Part shown: positions 31,294-40,495 of the stretch, one piece after another
How positions within the stretch are numbered: the stretch's first letter is position 1
Layout: each line of letters opens with the position of its first letter
NCBI GenBank assembly: GCA_963828215.1
Contig: CAWHFO010000051.1
Location: forward strand, 1 to 64,000
Direction: 5' to 3'
DNA length: 64,000 bases
Source: CAVTJL01 sp963828215
GTDB taxonomy: Bacteria > Pseudomonadota > Alphaproteobacteria > Geminicoccales > Geminicoccaceae
The notes under the pieces: model-generated
Told to the model about the DNA's origin: nothing
Databases searched by the model: none
What the model saw: only the letters and a program-made list of their open reading frames with translations
Made by a program: the position numbers and the translations under genes

Positions 31294-31309
31294 ATTGTTA
31301 TAGGACAAT
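31294..31309. repeat. ATTGT-N6-ACAAT inverted repeat
   Basis: A perfect 5 bp inverted repeat with a six-base spacer (TATAGG), eleven bases after the LLM gene stop. It resembles the site upstream of eutB at 46694-46709, sharing ATTGT, AGG and ACAAT. No gene start lies beside it, so its role is unclear. Confidence 0.4.
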
Positions 31310-31391
31310 AGGCTCCGTAACCCCGCGGCCTGCGGAGGCGATATCCGGATCGGAGAAAGGGTACAGGACAGGCCTCTTCTTCTTCTCTCTT

Positions 31392-32274
31392 CTACGGCCC
31401 GAGGGGCTTCTGCCCCGCGCTCTTCTGGGGCCGGTCGGGCTCCGCCTCGGCCGCGGCCTTGGCCAGCTCGGCCAGGCGCTGCTCGCCGCGGCGGATGAAC
31501 CAGTCGGCGAAGTCGGGAAAATCGCGGGCGAGCCGGGCGATCGGGGAGAGGGGAAGCTCGTCGGGCAGGTCGGGGACGCCCGGATGGCGGGGCACCCAGA
31601 CGATGCGGTAGCCGGGCGGTGCGATGGGCTCGCCCGAGGCGGACCAGGACAGGGCGGGAAGCTCGGCCTCGGCGGCGGGAGCGGGCTCGCTCGGGGCGAC
31701 GGGCGCCTCGGGCGTGGCTGCCGCCGCCTCGCGCGCCGCCTCGCGGAGCGCGGCCCGGCCGGCCTCGGCGCCGATGAAGTCGGCGAGGCGGGGGGCGGCG
31801 GCGTGGGCCGGGCCCAGCGGGTGCTGGCCGTAGCCCGCCATCGAGTCGCGAGGCTGCTCGGGCGGCGCCGTCGGCGGCCGGGCGCACGGCCTTGGGCTCC
31901 GTCGCCTGCTCGAAGCTGCGCCGCACGAGCTGGACCAGCCGCCGGGCCGGGCTCCGGCCGCGGTTGGCCTCGTAGACGATGAACATCAGGGCGCGGCGGT
32001 CGCCCATGTCGACCAGATGCTGGAGATCGGCCATCGCCGTCTCGATCAGCAGCCGCTCCTGCTCGTCGAAGGGCAGCTCGCGGGCGGCCCGGTACTGGGC
32101 GACGAGACGAGAAAACTCGCGGTCGGCGACGAACGCCAGGATTTCCTCCTCCGTCGTGGCCTCGACCTCGGCGACCTCGGCCGGGGTGAGCCCGGCGGCG
32201 AGGCGCCGTGCCAGCCGGCAGCGGCGGGCGCCGGGCAGCGAGACGGGCGAGCGGGAGGGGTAGGGAGCAGGCAT
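31392..32274 (-). CDS. hypothetical protein, one frameshift
   Basis: Not recognised. The N-terminal third is a helical, possibly helix-turn-helix segment (AAGLTPAEVAEVEATTEEEI, FVADREFSRLVAQYRAARE) like small terminase or transposase-associated DNA-binding regions. A frameshift near 31845 leads into an Ala/Glu-rich linker, then APPGYRIVWVPRHPGVPD and DFPDFADWFIRRGEQRLAEL. The C-terminus is Ala/Glu/Lys rich. The start has an AAGGAG Shine-Dalgarno two bases before the ATG, inside a small inverted repeat. No partner gene gives a clue. Confidence 0.55.
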
Positions 32275-32276
32275 TT

Positions 32277-32292
32277 CTCCTTGTACTAGGAG
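32277..32292 (-). promoter_or_regulatory. inverted repeat covering the ribosome binding site
   Basis: CTCCT-N6-AGGAG immediately upstream of the ATG at 32274. One arm is the Shine-Dalgarno AAGGAG read on the minus strand, so a hairpin would hide it. A TTGACA hexamer (32304-32309, minus) lies 15 bases from a weak TAGTAC, a possible promoter. Confidence 0.35.
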
Positions 32293-32945
32293 TAAAAGCC
32301 TTCTGTCAACCGGAAAGTGATTCTTCTCTTTTGTCCTCTCGCGATTGGCGCGGTCTGGCTCCCTGATGCTCGATCCGGCCCGCCAGCGCCGAGCCGAGGG
32401 CTCCGGCCGCGTGTTACGGGTTTGGTCGCCTATCCGATCCGGCCCTCAGGTCGCCGATGAGAAGCTCGCTGCCGAGCGGACGCCCGATGTCCTCTGCGCG
32501 GCGCCGCCGCTCGTGGAGGCGCGGGAGGGGGTGATCCCGTCGGCGCTCCACGAGAGGCTCCTCGTCGAGCCCCGCGGCGCGGACGCGCCTCCGGCAGCAA
32601 CGCCCTGTGCGGCACGGGCGGAGGTGAATGGCGCTGCATAGCGCCGATGCCCGGCCCCGGGGCACACCTGAGACCATCGGCGCCAGCGACCATGGGCAGA
32701 CCTCGACGTCGGTGGCGATGCAAAAGGTGGGCCGGTCGGCATATCGCACCAGTCATTGTCGGGCCCGATTCAAAGGGATCAGTCGACAAGCGTTCGCCTA
32801 TCTTTTGTCTATCATTGACTTTACCATCTTGGAATCGGCTCAGAAGCCATCCATGATCCAGAAGAACTATACGGAGCCTTCAGCAGCCAGATGGATTTAG
32901 TGGACGATAGATCGAGCCTGCGCGGCCGACTGGGCGCGCTCGGGG
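32293..32945. other. intergenic region, no gene supported
   Basis: About 650 bases. Several short open frames exist on both strands but none has family features or a good ribosome site. The stretch from about 32760 to 32900 is AT-richer than its surroundings and may hold the promoter of the next gene. Confidence 0.5.
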
Positions 32946-35300
32946 ATGAACCGGCGGGGGACGGGTCATAGCATGAGAGTGATGCTGGGGACGGTCGCGC
33001 GAGGTCGGTACGGGGTGGGCACGACGTTCATCGTCGCATCTGCCGCCTTCGGCCTTTCGGGGTTCAGCGCGCTCGCGTGCCAGACAGCCTGGCAGCGCAT
33101 GCTCGGGCTCTTCGCCGGGTCCGATGCCGTGGCGACGACCTTGATCGTCGCCTCCTTCCTGTTCGGGCTCGGGCTCGGCAGCCTCGTCGGCGGCCGGCTC
33201 GCCGACCGGCTCTCGCCGCGCGCCGCACTTCGGGCCTTTGGCGTGGCCGAGCTGGGCGTCGGCGTCTTCGCCGTACTCAGCCCCTGGATCCTCTATGGCG
33301 CCATCTTCCAGCGCCTCGAGCCTTTCGCCGCGAGCCTTCTCGGCACGACGCTCGTGACCTTCGCGGCGCTCGCCCTGCCGACCGTCCTGATGGGCATGTC
33401 GCTGCCCTTCATTGCCCGAGCGCTCGTCGAGCGGATCGATCTCTCACCCATGCAGATCGGCACGCTCTACGGCGTCAACACGGCGGGTGCCGGCATCGGC
33501 TGCCTGCTTACCGGCCTCGTCCTGATCGCGGCTTTGGGCTATGGCGGCAGCGTCCGCCTGGCGGGCGGGATCGACATCGCGGTCGCGCTGGGCGCCATGA
33601 TCCTCTCGAGGGCGCTCGATGCGAGGCCGGCCGCCAGCCGCATCAAGGCCGAACCCGCTCCTGACGGCGCGCGGCGCAGTCTCATGCTGCGCTGGATGGT
33701 GCTCGTCTTCCTCTCGGGCTTCCTTGCGATCTCGCTCGAGGTCCTCTGGTTCCGCGTGCTCGGCACGCTGATGCGCTCGAGCGCCTACAGCTTCTCGCTG
33801 ATCTTGGGCATTTTCCTCCTGGCGGACGCTTTGGGGATCCTGCTCGGCTCCTACTATGTCCGCCGCATCGCCGACCCCGAGCGGCTGTTCCTCTGGCTCC
33901 AGGCGGCGATCGGCATCTGGGCCCTGGGCTCGCTGCTCGCGATCTACCTCGCCCATGTCTGGCTGGGCGCGGCGGCGCTCTTCATCGATGGGCCGAACTA
34001 TGGCGGACCGCGCCGCGAGCTTCTGCGGCTCTTCCTGTTCGCCCTCTTCATCTGCGTCGTCGTGGGCCCGCCGGCCTTGGCGCTGGGAGCCACCTTCCCG
34101 ATCGTCCAGAAGGCCATTCAGCGGAACAAGAGCCTGATCGGCTGGCGGCTGGGCCTGGTCCAGCTCGGCAACATCATGGGCAACACGGCGGGTGCCGTGG
34201 TGACGGGGCTCATCATCCTCCGCTATGTCGGGACGAGCGGCGCCTTCCACCTGATAGGCCTTCTGGCCTGCCTCTCGCTGCTGGCGCTCATCCTTGTCCG
34301 GCGGCCGGGCGGCATCGTCGGGCGGCCGGTGCGGCTCTATGGGCATGCAGTTCGGCTGACGCCCCGGCCTGCGCTCTCGGCCCTCGCCACAGCACTCCTG
34401 GTCCTCCTGCTGGCCCTGCCGGGCAACGTCCGGCTCTGGAGCGGGCTGCACGGCACGCCGCCTGGCAGGAAGGCCATTGTCAGGAGCGGTGAGGCCGGGG
34501 TCGTGGTGCTCCGCCCGACCGGCGACAGCTACACCCTCTTCGTCAATGGCGCCTTCCAGGCCCATCTCGACCCGCCGCAGCCGCTACAGAGCGACGAGCC
34601 GATCAGCCAGGCGCTGGGTGCCGCGGGCCCCCTCATGCATCCACGGGCGAGCTCGGCTCTCCTCATTGGCTACGGCGCCGCCAACACCCTCTTCACGCTC
34701 GGCGCCGGGCCGGCCATAGCCCACATCCGGGTCGTCGAGATCGCCCGCCCCGTCATTGAGGCGATGCGGACCGTGGCCGACCGGTCGGCGATCCCGGTCG
34801 CGCGTGAGCCCTTCGCCGATCCCCGCGTCCAGCGGGTGATCGCAGATGGGCGGCACGTCCTCTTCACCGAGCCTGCGCGCTACGACATCATCGTCGCGGA
34901 GACGATCGCGCCGCGTACCGCCGGAAGTAACCTCCTTTTCTCGAAGGAGTTTTTCGAGGAGGTGCGGAGCCGCCTCAAGCCCGGCGGCCTCGCCGTCCAA
35001 TGGGCCGCGACGCCGCGCACGGTCGCGACCTTCCTCAGCGTCTTCCCCTATGTCGACCGCCTAAACCGCGTGCTGCTGGGCAGTGACCGGCCAATCGACC
35101 TCGACTGGGGCAGGATCGGCAGAGAGCTCGGGGGACCGGCCGGCCGGGTGATCCTCCGTAGCGGCGTGGCCCCGGAGGCGCTCCTCGCCTATCTTCGCAG
35201 CGGCTCCCAAGGGCATTGGGGGCCCGACGACCCCCGCCCAGATACGTCCATCAACACCGACCTTCATCCCCGCGACGAGTTTTACCCCATCGCCTGGTGA
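32946..35300 (+). CDS. fused membrane / spermidine synthase-like protein
   Basis: A 784-residue protein. The first ~490 residues form MFS-like membrane helices (FGLSGFSALACQTAWQRMLG, FGLGLGSLVGGRLADRLSPR, VFLSGFLAISLEVLWFRVLG). The last ~280 form a spermidine synthase-like Rossmann domain: LLIGYGAANTLFTLGAGPA, IRVVEIARPVIEAMR, RYDIIVAETIAPRTAGSN, LFSKEFFEEVRSRLKPGGL. Such fusions are common in proteobacteria; their product is not established. The SAM-binding loop GYGAAN is looser than the usual GGGxG. A second start at 32973 (M-R-V-M-L) is possible. No speD-like gene is nearby. Confidence 0.85.
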   Translation: MNRRGTGHSMRVMLGTVARGRYGVGTTFIVASAAFGLSGFSALACQTAWQRMLGLFAGSDAVATTLIVASFLFGLGLGSLVGGRLADRLSPRAALRAFGVAELGVGVFAVLSPWILYGAIFQRLEPFAASLLGTTLVTFAALALPTVLMGMSLPFIARALVERIDLSPMQIGTLYGVNTAGAGIGCLLTGLVLIAALGYGGSVRLAGGIDIAVALGAMILSRALDARPAASRIKAEPAPDGARRSLMLRWMVLVFLSGFLAISLEVLWFRVLGTLMRSSAYSFSLILGIFLLADALGILLGSYYVRRIADPERLFLWLQAAIGIWALGSLLAIYLAHVWLGAAALFIDGPNYGGPRRELLRLFLFALFICVVVGPPALALGATFPIVQKAIQRNKSLIGWRLGLVQLGNIMGNTAGAVVTGLIILRYVGTSGAFHLIGLLACLSLLALILVRRPGGIVGRPVRLYGHAVRLTPRPALSALATALLVLLLALPGNVRLWSGLHGTPPGRKAIVRSGEAGVVVLRPTGDSYTLFVNGAFQAHLDPPQPLQSDEPISQALGAAGPLMHPRASSALLIGYGAANTLFTLGAGPAIAHIRVVEIARPVIEAMRTVADRSAIPVAREPFADPRVQRVIADGRHVLFTEPARYDIIVAETIAPRTAGSNLLFSKEFFEEVRSRLKPGGLAVQWAATPRTVATFLSVFPYVDRLNRVLLGSDRPIDLDWGRIGRELGGPAGRVILRSGVAPEALLAYLRSGSQGHWGPDDPRPDTSINTDLHPRDEFYPIAW

Positions 35301-35910
35301 CGCCGAGCCTGCGCTACCGATCCGGAATGCTCGCCTTCACCGTGAAAAAGCATGCGCCAGGGCGCGCCGCGCGGCGCGGGAAGCGGACCCGCTGTCGATG
35401 CTCCTCTATCACGGGCTGATGGACCGCGGCATGCCCGCCCCCGCTACGCGACGCGCAGTGCGATTTTCGCTTCCTCGTTCTTCGTTTCCCGGGCGAAGGG
35501 GCTGAGGCCGAGCCAGGTGGGCATCGAGCGGGTGGCCTGGGCGTCGCCAACGAGCAAAAGGCGGCCGGCTCCCTCCTCGGCCCTGCGGTGGCGAGGCGCG
35601 GCCGGACCAGCGAGGCGATCTCGCGTGCGCACGCCTTCCCGAGCTCTGCCTCGAGGGGACGCGGGACGCTGTCGCATTTTGCGGTCGCATCGCGGCCGGC
35701 GAGGACCCGGAGGGCGGCCGTCGATAGGACCGGGCCTGCCCGTGACCCCACCGTTGGCCGGCCCACCGCTGCCTAGGAAGACGGTCTCGGGGGGCGGCCC
35801 CCGAGGCGCTGGATCGCGTCGGGCGACCTCCTGTGGCCGCCGCGGCCTCGGTCGTTCCAGAGGTTGCCCCGGAGCACCGCCCCGGGGGCCAGTGGCGCGA
35901 AACGGCGTCC
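35301..35910. other. region with a possible decayed gene, otherwise no gene supported
   Basis: About 610 bases. On the minus strand two frames together give PRPLEAELGKACAREIASLV then GRLLLVGDAQATRSMPTWLG and FARETKNEEAKIALRVA, ending near 35444. This looks like the end of a real protein broken by a frameshift near 35590, but I do not recognise the family and cannot find its beginning. Confidence 0.3.
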
Positions 35911-36596
35911 CTACTGCACCGGGAAGCCGCTCAGGGGCCCTTCGAGGTCGGGGAAGTTCTTGGTGCTCAGCACCTGAATGCCGGCCGTGTGGTCGCCGTT
36001 GAACGGCGTCTCGGTGGCCGGGCAGCTGGCGAGGGCCGCAGCGGCCGTCGAATCGAACCACAGACCCAGATGGTAGGTGTGGACCGGGTCGGTGGTCGGA
36101 CCGACGGTGGCGTCGAGGCCGCGGTGTGGGTTTGCGGCGCCGCCACCGGGCCGGGGGAGACCACGAAGGTCTCGATGCTGAAGCGGCTGATGAAGGTGGC
36201 GGAGGCCTTGCCCGAGTCGTTGGTCTCGAGGTCGCCCACGTACCACGAGACCCCGAAGGGCGCGTTCGGCACCTGGATGACGAACAGGTCGAAGGTGGTC
36301 TTCTTCGGCAGGCCTTCCGCCTTGATGGTCAGCTTCTCCGCGGTGTTGCCGTCCGCCTGGATGGTGACGGTGGCCTTCGCGCTGGGCACGCAGTTGGCCG
36401 CGGTCGCGGCCGTCGAGACCACCATGTCGAACGTGAGCTTCTTGGATTTCTTGGCGGCCGCCGTGCTCATATCCTCCTGCGCCAGCACGGTGCCCGGCGC
36501 ACCCGCCAGCAGGGCCAGAACGCTCGCACCCACGAGCGCGGGCCCAACGCTCCTCACGACACGAGAGAGCTTCCCAATCGAACCCATTGTCTGCAT
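35911..36596 (-). CDS. secreted hypothetical protein, one frameshift
   Basis: A Sec-type signal peptide (SVLALLAGAPGTVLAQ, cleavage after A-Q) precedes a Lys/Ser linker and a beta-rich body: KLTFDMVVSTAATAANCVPS, KATVTIQADGNTAEKLTIKA, TFDLFVIQVPNAPFGVSWYV. After a shift near 36130 the protein continues PTTDPVHTYHLGLWFDSTAA and ends LEGPLSGFPVQ. The start at 36596 has GGGAGGA eight bases upstream. Two Cys residues could pair. It may be a periplasmic or surface protein; no family assigned. Upstream DNA is AT-rich. Confidence 0.65.
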
Positions 36597-36872
36597 GGCC
36601 TGATTCCTCCCGCTCGTCCCATCGATGGCAGGACAAGACTTCATTCTCTATACTATCATCTAGGAGTCAATAGTCCTGTCGAGCAAGGATTGGATCACGA
36701 CTTCGTCATGGCAAGTCGTGTGGGTGGGCTTCCTGACCCGACGCGGGTCCCTCAGCCGAGAGGGCGGGGGACGCGGGGAAGCCCGGGCGCGCAGTCGAGG
36801 GCGGCGCGGTCCCAGCCGGCGGTGTCGGCCGCGGCCTCGTAGGTGCTCTGGAGAAACGACAGAAGAAAAGAA

Positions 36873-37705
36873 TCAGGGGTCGGGGGCGGTGCGGACGGCG
36901 TCGTAGGGGAGCAGGAACTCGCCGAGCGTGGCGTTGAAGGAGGCGGCGCCGGGCGGACGGGGGCGTCCTCGAAGCCGTCGGGGGTGGGGTAGGCGTAGGA
37001 ATAGAAGGCCGGAAAATCGATGCCGCCGCCGCCTGGCCAAAAGCCGGCGCTGCTGACCTCGTGGGAGTAGGCCTCGCGCATGACGGCGTCGGCGACGCCG
37101 GGGGCACCGCCCGGGTGCGGCGGGGCGGTGCGGCCGGAGAAGCGGGTCACGGCGATGTCGAAGCTGCCCCAGAAGAAGTGGACGGGGCTGCTCTTGCCGA
37201 TGAAGCCGGTGCGGAATTTTTTCAGGACACGGTCGATCTGGAGGAGCGCTCGCCAGAAGCTGTGGGCGTAGGCGGCATCGTAGGCGGCGTGGGTGCGGTC
37301 CTGGCTGAAGGGGATGGCGGCGGGGATCTCGCAGGGGCGCTCGTCGATCCGGACGGGGAGGCCGAGCTCGTCCAAGGCCGCCATCACGGACCGATGGAAA
37401 TCGGCGACGGTTCGGGGCCTGAGGGCGATCCGCCGGCGGGCGCCGTCGCTCGTGGCGATGTCGAGCGCGTGGTCGATGAAGTCGAAGGAAAGCTCGAGAA
37501 AGCGGGAGCCATGGGGGATGGGGGAGGTGCCGAGGCCGCGGGCGGTGACGTAGAGGGGAACGTGCCAGGAGTGGTTGAGCCAGGGCGTCTGGGCGAGGCG
37601 GATTTTTCCCACGACCTGCGTCCAGAGGTGGAGGGTGGCGCAGGTGTCCCGCCAGGCGGCGTAGGGCAGGGCGGGCCATGCGTCGTGCGGCGCGGTGGCG
37701 GTCAT
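36873..37705 (-). CDS. DUF5996 family protein, one frameshift
   Basis: Family assigned by the ordered segments WPALPYAAWRDTCATLHLWT, QVVGKIRLAQTPWLNHSWHV, PLYVTARGLGTSPIPHG and GKSSPVHFFWGSFDIAVTRF. DUF5996 proteins are about 280-300 residues and of unknown function. The frame shifts near 36965; the continuation ATLGEFLLPYDAVRTAPDP ends at 36873. The ATG overlaps the FMN reductase stop (ATGA), so the two are translationally coupled. Rich in Trp/His/Phe, suggesting a binding pocket. Confidence 0.8.
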
Positions 37706-38257
37706 GGGCGTCTCCCGGCGAAGGCCGTGAAGCCGCGGAGGAAGGCGGCGAGCTGCTCGCTGGATCTGGGGATCGGACAGCGTGCCGTCCTCGGCGAAGA
37801 CGCTGGGGGCGCGGGAGACGAGCAGGCGGCCCTCGCTCCAGAGCTCGGTGCCGAGCGTGCGCAGGACCGGGAGCCAGGCGCTCTGGCTGAGGATGGTGCC
37901 GAAGGCGCCGGGCGAGGCGCCGATCAGGGCCACGGGCTTGCCGCGGAAGACCCGTCCGACGTCGGCCGGCGGCCGGGACAGCCAGTCGATGGCGTTCTTG
38001 AACACGCCCGGGATCGAGTTGTTGTATTCGGGCGTGACGAGCAGAAGGCCGTCCGCGGCGGCGATTTTTTCCTTGAGTGCCGCCACGGGCTCGGGGATGC
38101 CCTGGGCCTCGACGTCGGCGTCATAGAGGGGAATGCCGCGGATGGTGCCGATGGCGAGCGCCGAGCCCTCGGGCATCAGCCCGACCGCGGCGCGGAGCAG
38201 GGCCGCGTTGAGCGAGCCCTGGCGCAGGCTGCCCGATATTCCCATCAGCTGGACCAT
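37702..38257 (-). CDS. NADPH-dependent FMN reductase, one frameshift
   Basis: A flavodoxin-fold FMN reductase (chromate/azo reductase-like), about 185 residues. MVQLMGISGSLRQGSLNAAL carries the phosphate-binding GSLRxGS motif; LLLVTPEYNNSIPGVFKNAI carries the second FMN motif (PEYN); GKPVALIGASPGAFGTILSQ follows. A base shift near 37768 moves the end into EQLAAFLRGFTAFAGRRP and a TGA that overlaps the DUF5996 start. Apparent fusion with DUF5996 in one frame is an artefact of that shift. Confidence 0.85.
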
Positions 38258-38305
38258 GGCGGCTCCTCCGGCATCGGCAGCTCGTGCCTGGTAAGAAGAA
38301 AAGAA

Positions 38306-40039
38306 CTAGTGCCAGAGATTGGTGCGGGCGAGGTCGACCAGCTCGTCGCCGCGGCCGCTGAACACGGCCTTGATCATGTAGAGCGTGAAGCCCTTGGCCA
38401 TCTCGGCGTTGACGGAGGGCGGGATGGGCAGCTCGGTGCGGGCGACGACGGCGTCGACCAGGGCCGGGCCGTCATGGGCGAGGGCGGCGGCGATGCCGCT
38501 CTCGACCTCGCCCGGATCCTCGATCCGGATGCCGCGGATGCCCACGGCCTCGGCCATCGCCGCGAAGCTCGGGTTCTTCAGCTCGGTGCCGGTGGACAGG
38601 AAGCCGGTCGACTTCTGCTCGACCTCGACGAAGCCCAGGGCGCCGTTGTTGAAGACGACGATCTTGGCCGGCAGGCCGAGCTGGGCCAGGCTCAGAAAAT
38701 CGCCCATCAGCATGGCGAAGCCGCCGTCGCCCGAGAGCGAGACGACCTGGCGCTTGGGGAAGGCCGCCTGGGCGCCGATGGCCTGGGCCATCGCGTTGGC
38801 CATCGAGCCGTGCCAGAAGGAGCCGATCAGGCGGCGCCGTCCGTTCATCGCCAGATAGCGCGCGGCCCACACGGTCGGCAGGCCCACGTCGCAGGTGAAG
38901 ATCGCGTCGTCGGAGGCCTGGTCGCTGATGGCCTTGGCGACCTGCTGCGGGTGGATGGGCCGTCGGCCCGGCTTGCCGGCCGCGAGATCGTCGAGGCCCT
39001 GGCGGGCGCGCCGGTAGTGCGCGACGGCCCGGTCGAGATGGGCGCGGTCCTTCCTGGGCGCGAGGAGGGGCAGGAGGGCCTCGATGGTGGCCCCGACGTC
39101 GCCGACGAGGCCGAGATCGACCGGGGCGCGTCGGCCGATCTGCCCGGGCCGGATGTCGACCTGCGCGATCCGCACGTCTTTTTCTCTCGGGTAGAACTGC
39201 CGATAGGGAAAGTCCGTGCCGAGCATCAGGAGGATGTCGCAGTCGAGCATGGCGTAGTAGCCGGACGAGAAGCCGATCAGGCCGGTCATGCCGACATCGT
39301 AGGGATTGTCCCACTCGACATGCTCCTTGCCCTTCAGGGCGTGGACCATGGGCGCCTTGAGCCGGTCGCCGAGCGCCAGCAGCGCCTCGTGGGCCCCGGC
39401 ACAGCCGGAGCCGCAGAGGATGGTCACCCGGCCTTCGCCGCCCAGGAGGGTGGCCAGCTGCTGGAGGTCGGCCGCGGAGGGGACGATGACGGGCTTGCCC
39501 GGCAAGAGCCCCACGGGCTTCGACGGCGGGCCGTCCTGGGCCCTTTGCAGGGCGACGTCGCCCGGCAGCACGAGGACGGAAACGCCCTGGCGGCCGACCG
39601 CCTCGCGGATGGCGATCTCGAGGCAGCGCGGCATCTGGACCGGGCTCGAGACCAGCTCGCTGTAGTGGCTGCACTCACGAAAGAGGTCCTGGGGGTGGGT
39701 CTCCTGGAAGTAGCCCGAGCCGATCTCGGCCGAGGGGATCTGGGCCGCGATGGCCAACACCGGGACCCGCGAGCGATGGCAGTCGAAAAGGCCGTTGATC
39801 AGGTGCAGGTTGCCCGGGCCGCAGCTGCCGGCGCAGACCGCGAGCGATCCGGTGAGGTGGGCCTCGGCACCCGCGGCGAAGGCGGCCACCTCCTCGTGGC
39901 GGACATGGACCCACTCGATCCTGCCCTGGCGGCGCAGCGCGTCGGTCAGGCCGTTGAGGCTGTCGCCGACGACGCCATAGATGCGCTTCACGCCGGCCGC
40001 GGCGAGCGTCTCGGCGATCTGGTCCGCGACGTTGGTCAT
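38306..40039 (-). CDS. poxB: thiamine-diphosphate pyruvate oxidase/dehydrogenase (PoxB-type)
   Basis: A ThDP- and FAD-dependent enzyme, 577 residues, that decarboxylates pyruvate to acetate with electrons passed to quinone. Catalytic Glu is in WVHVRHEEVAAFAAGAEAHL; the ThDP/Mg motif is VVSLSGDGGFAMLMGDFLSL then VVFNNGALGFVEVEQ. The C-terminal segment FTLYMIKAVFSGRGDELVDL corresponds to the membrane/lipid-binding tail region of PoxB. The ATG at 40039 has an AGGAG Shine-Dalgarno; the 78 residues upstream in frame are not family-like. Related acetolactate-like enzymes are an alternative. Intact. Confidence 0.88.
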   Translation of the reverse strand: MTNVADQIAETLAAAGVKRIYGVVGDSLNGLTDALRRQGRIEWVHVRHEEVAAFAAGAEAHLTGSLAVCAGSCGPGNLHLINGLFDCHRSRVPVLAIAAQIPSAEIGSGYFQETHPQDLFRECSHYSELVSSPVQMPRCLEIAIREAVGRQGVSVLVLPGDVALQRAQDGPPSKPVGLLPGKPVIVPSAADLQQLATLLGGEGRVTILCGSGCAGAHEALLALGDRLKAPMVHALKGKEHVEWDNPYDVGMTGLIGFSSGYYAMLDCDILLMLGTDFPYRQFYPREKDVRIAQVDIRPGQIGRRAPVDLGLVGDVGATIEALLPLLAPRKDRAHLDRAVAHYRRARQGLDDLAAGKPGRRPIHPQQVAKAISDQASDDAIFTCDVGLPTVWAARYLAMNGRRRLIGSFWHGSMANAMAQAIGAQAAFPKRQVVSLSGDGGFAMLMGDFLSLAQLGLPAKIVVFNNGALGFVEVEQKSTGFLSTGTELKNPSFAAMAEAVGIRGIRIEDPGEVESGIAAALAHDGPALVDAVVARTELPIPPSVNAEMAKGFTLYMIKAVFSGRGDELVDLARTNLWH

Positions 40040-40495
40040 CCTTCTGCTCCTTCCGGCGCGTGGCCGCCGCAAAGGCGACGGCGATCCTGCTGCCAGCCGA
40101 TCGTGCCGCTGGTCACGAGGAGATCGATTTGACGAGTCCACGGCGCGAGTCGCAAGCCTGCGGCGCGTAAATCTGTCAATGCACCGGCTGTACGCGCCTT
40201 CAGCGAGATTCGGATTGGCTGCACTCCCGTTATGGTTCTGTGCGGTTGCCGCAAGAGCGGGAGACGGAGCCATGCTCGACGTGCTGGCGTATCTCTCCAG
40301 GAAGGCCGCTCATCCGGCGAACGGCCGCTGGGATCTTCCGGGTCCGGCGAGCGTCACCTCGAGCCGCCGGGCAACCAACAATCCTTATCCATTAACTGGC
40401 CGGCTTTTGAGCAAAACACAGACAGTCCCACCATCCCCTATGGGGCGGAGCGTCCTAATCTGGCTCGGGCACTTGAAACGACACGCTCGAGAACG
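40040..40495. other. intergenic region, no gene supported
   Basis: About 455 bases between poxB and the AT-rich orphan. Base composition drops from about 40370 onward. Plus-strand frames here lack family features and good ribosome sites. Confidence 0.45.

Noticed and set aside
32345..32749. Overlapping frames of about 100 residues on both strands
   Set aside because: No Shine-Dalgarno, no motif, and composition typical of non-coding GC-rich DNA.
32286..36667. CTAGGAGT octamer upstream of two genes (32286-32293 and 36660-36667) as a shared operator
   Set aside because: Its distance to each start codon and to putative -35 elements differs greatly; chance is the better explanation.
36752..38257. 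Apparent FMN reductase-DUF5996 fusion of 501 residues
   Set aside because: A one-base shift near 37768 hides the reductase stop; corrected, the genes overlap by 4 bp as separate cistrons.
37061..40132. 1,023-residue open frame on the plus strand
   Set aside because: Antisense to DUF5996, FMN reductase and poxB, all of which have clear family motifs.
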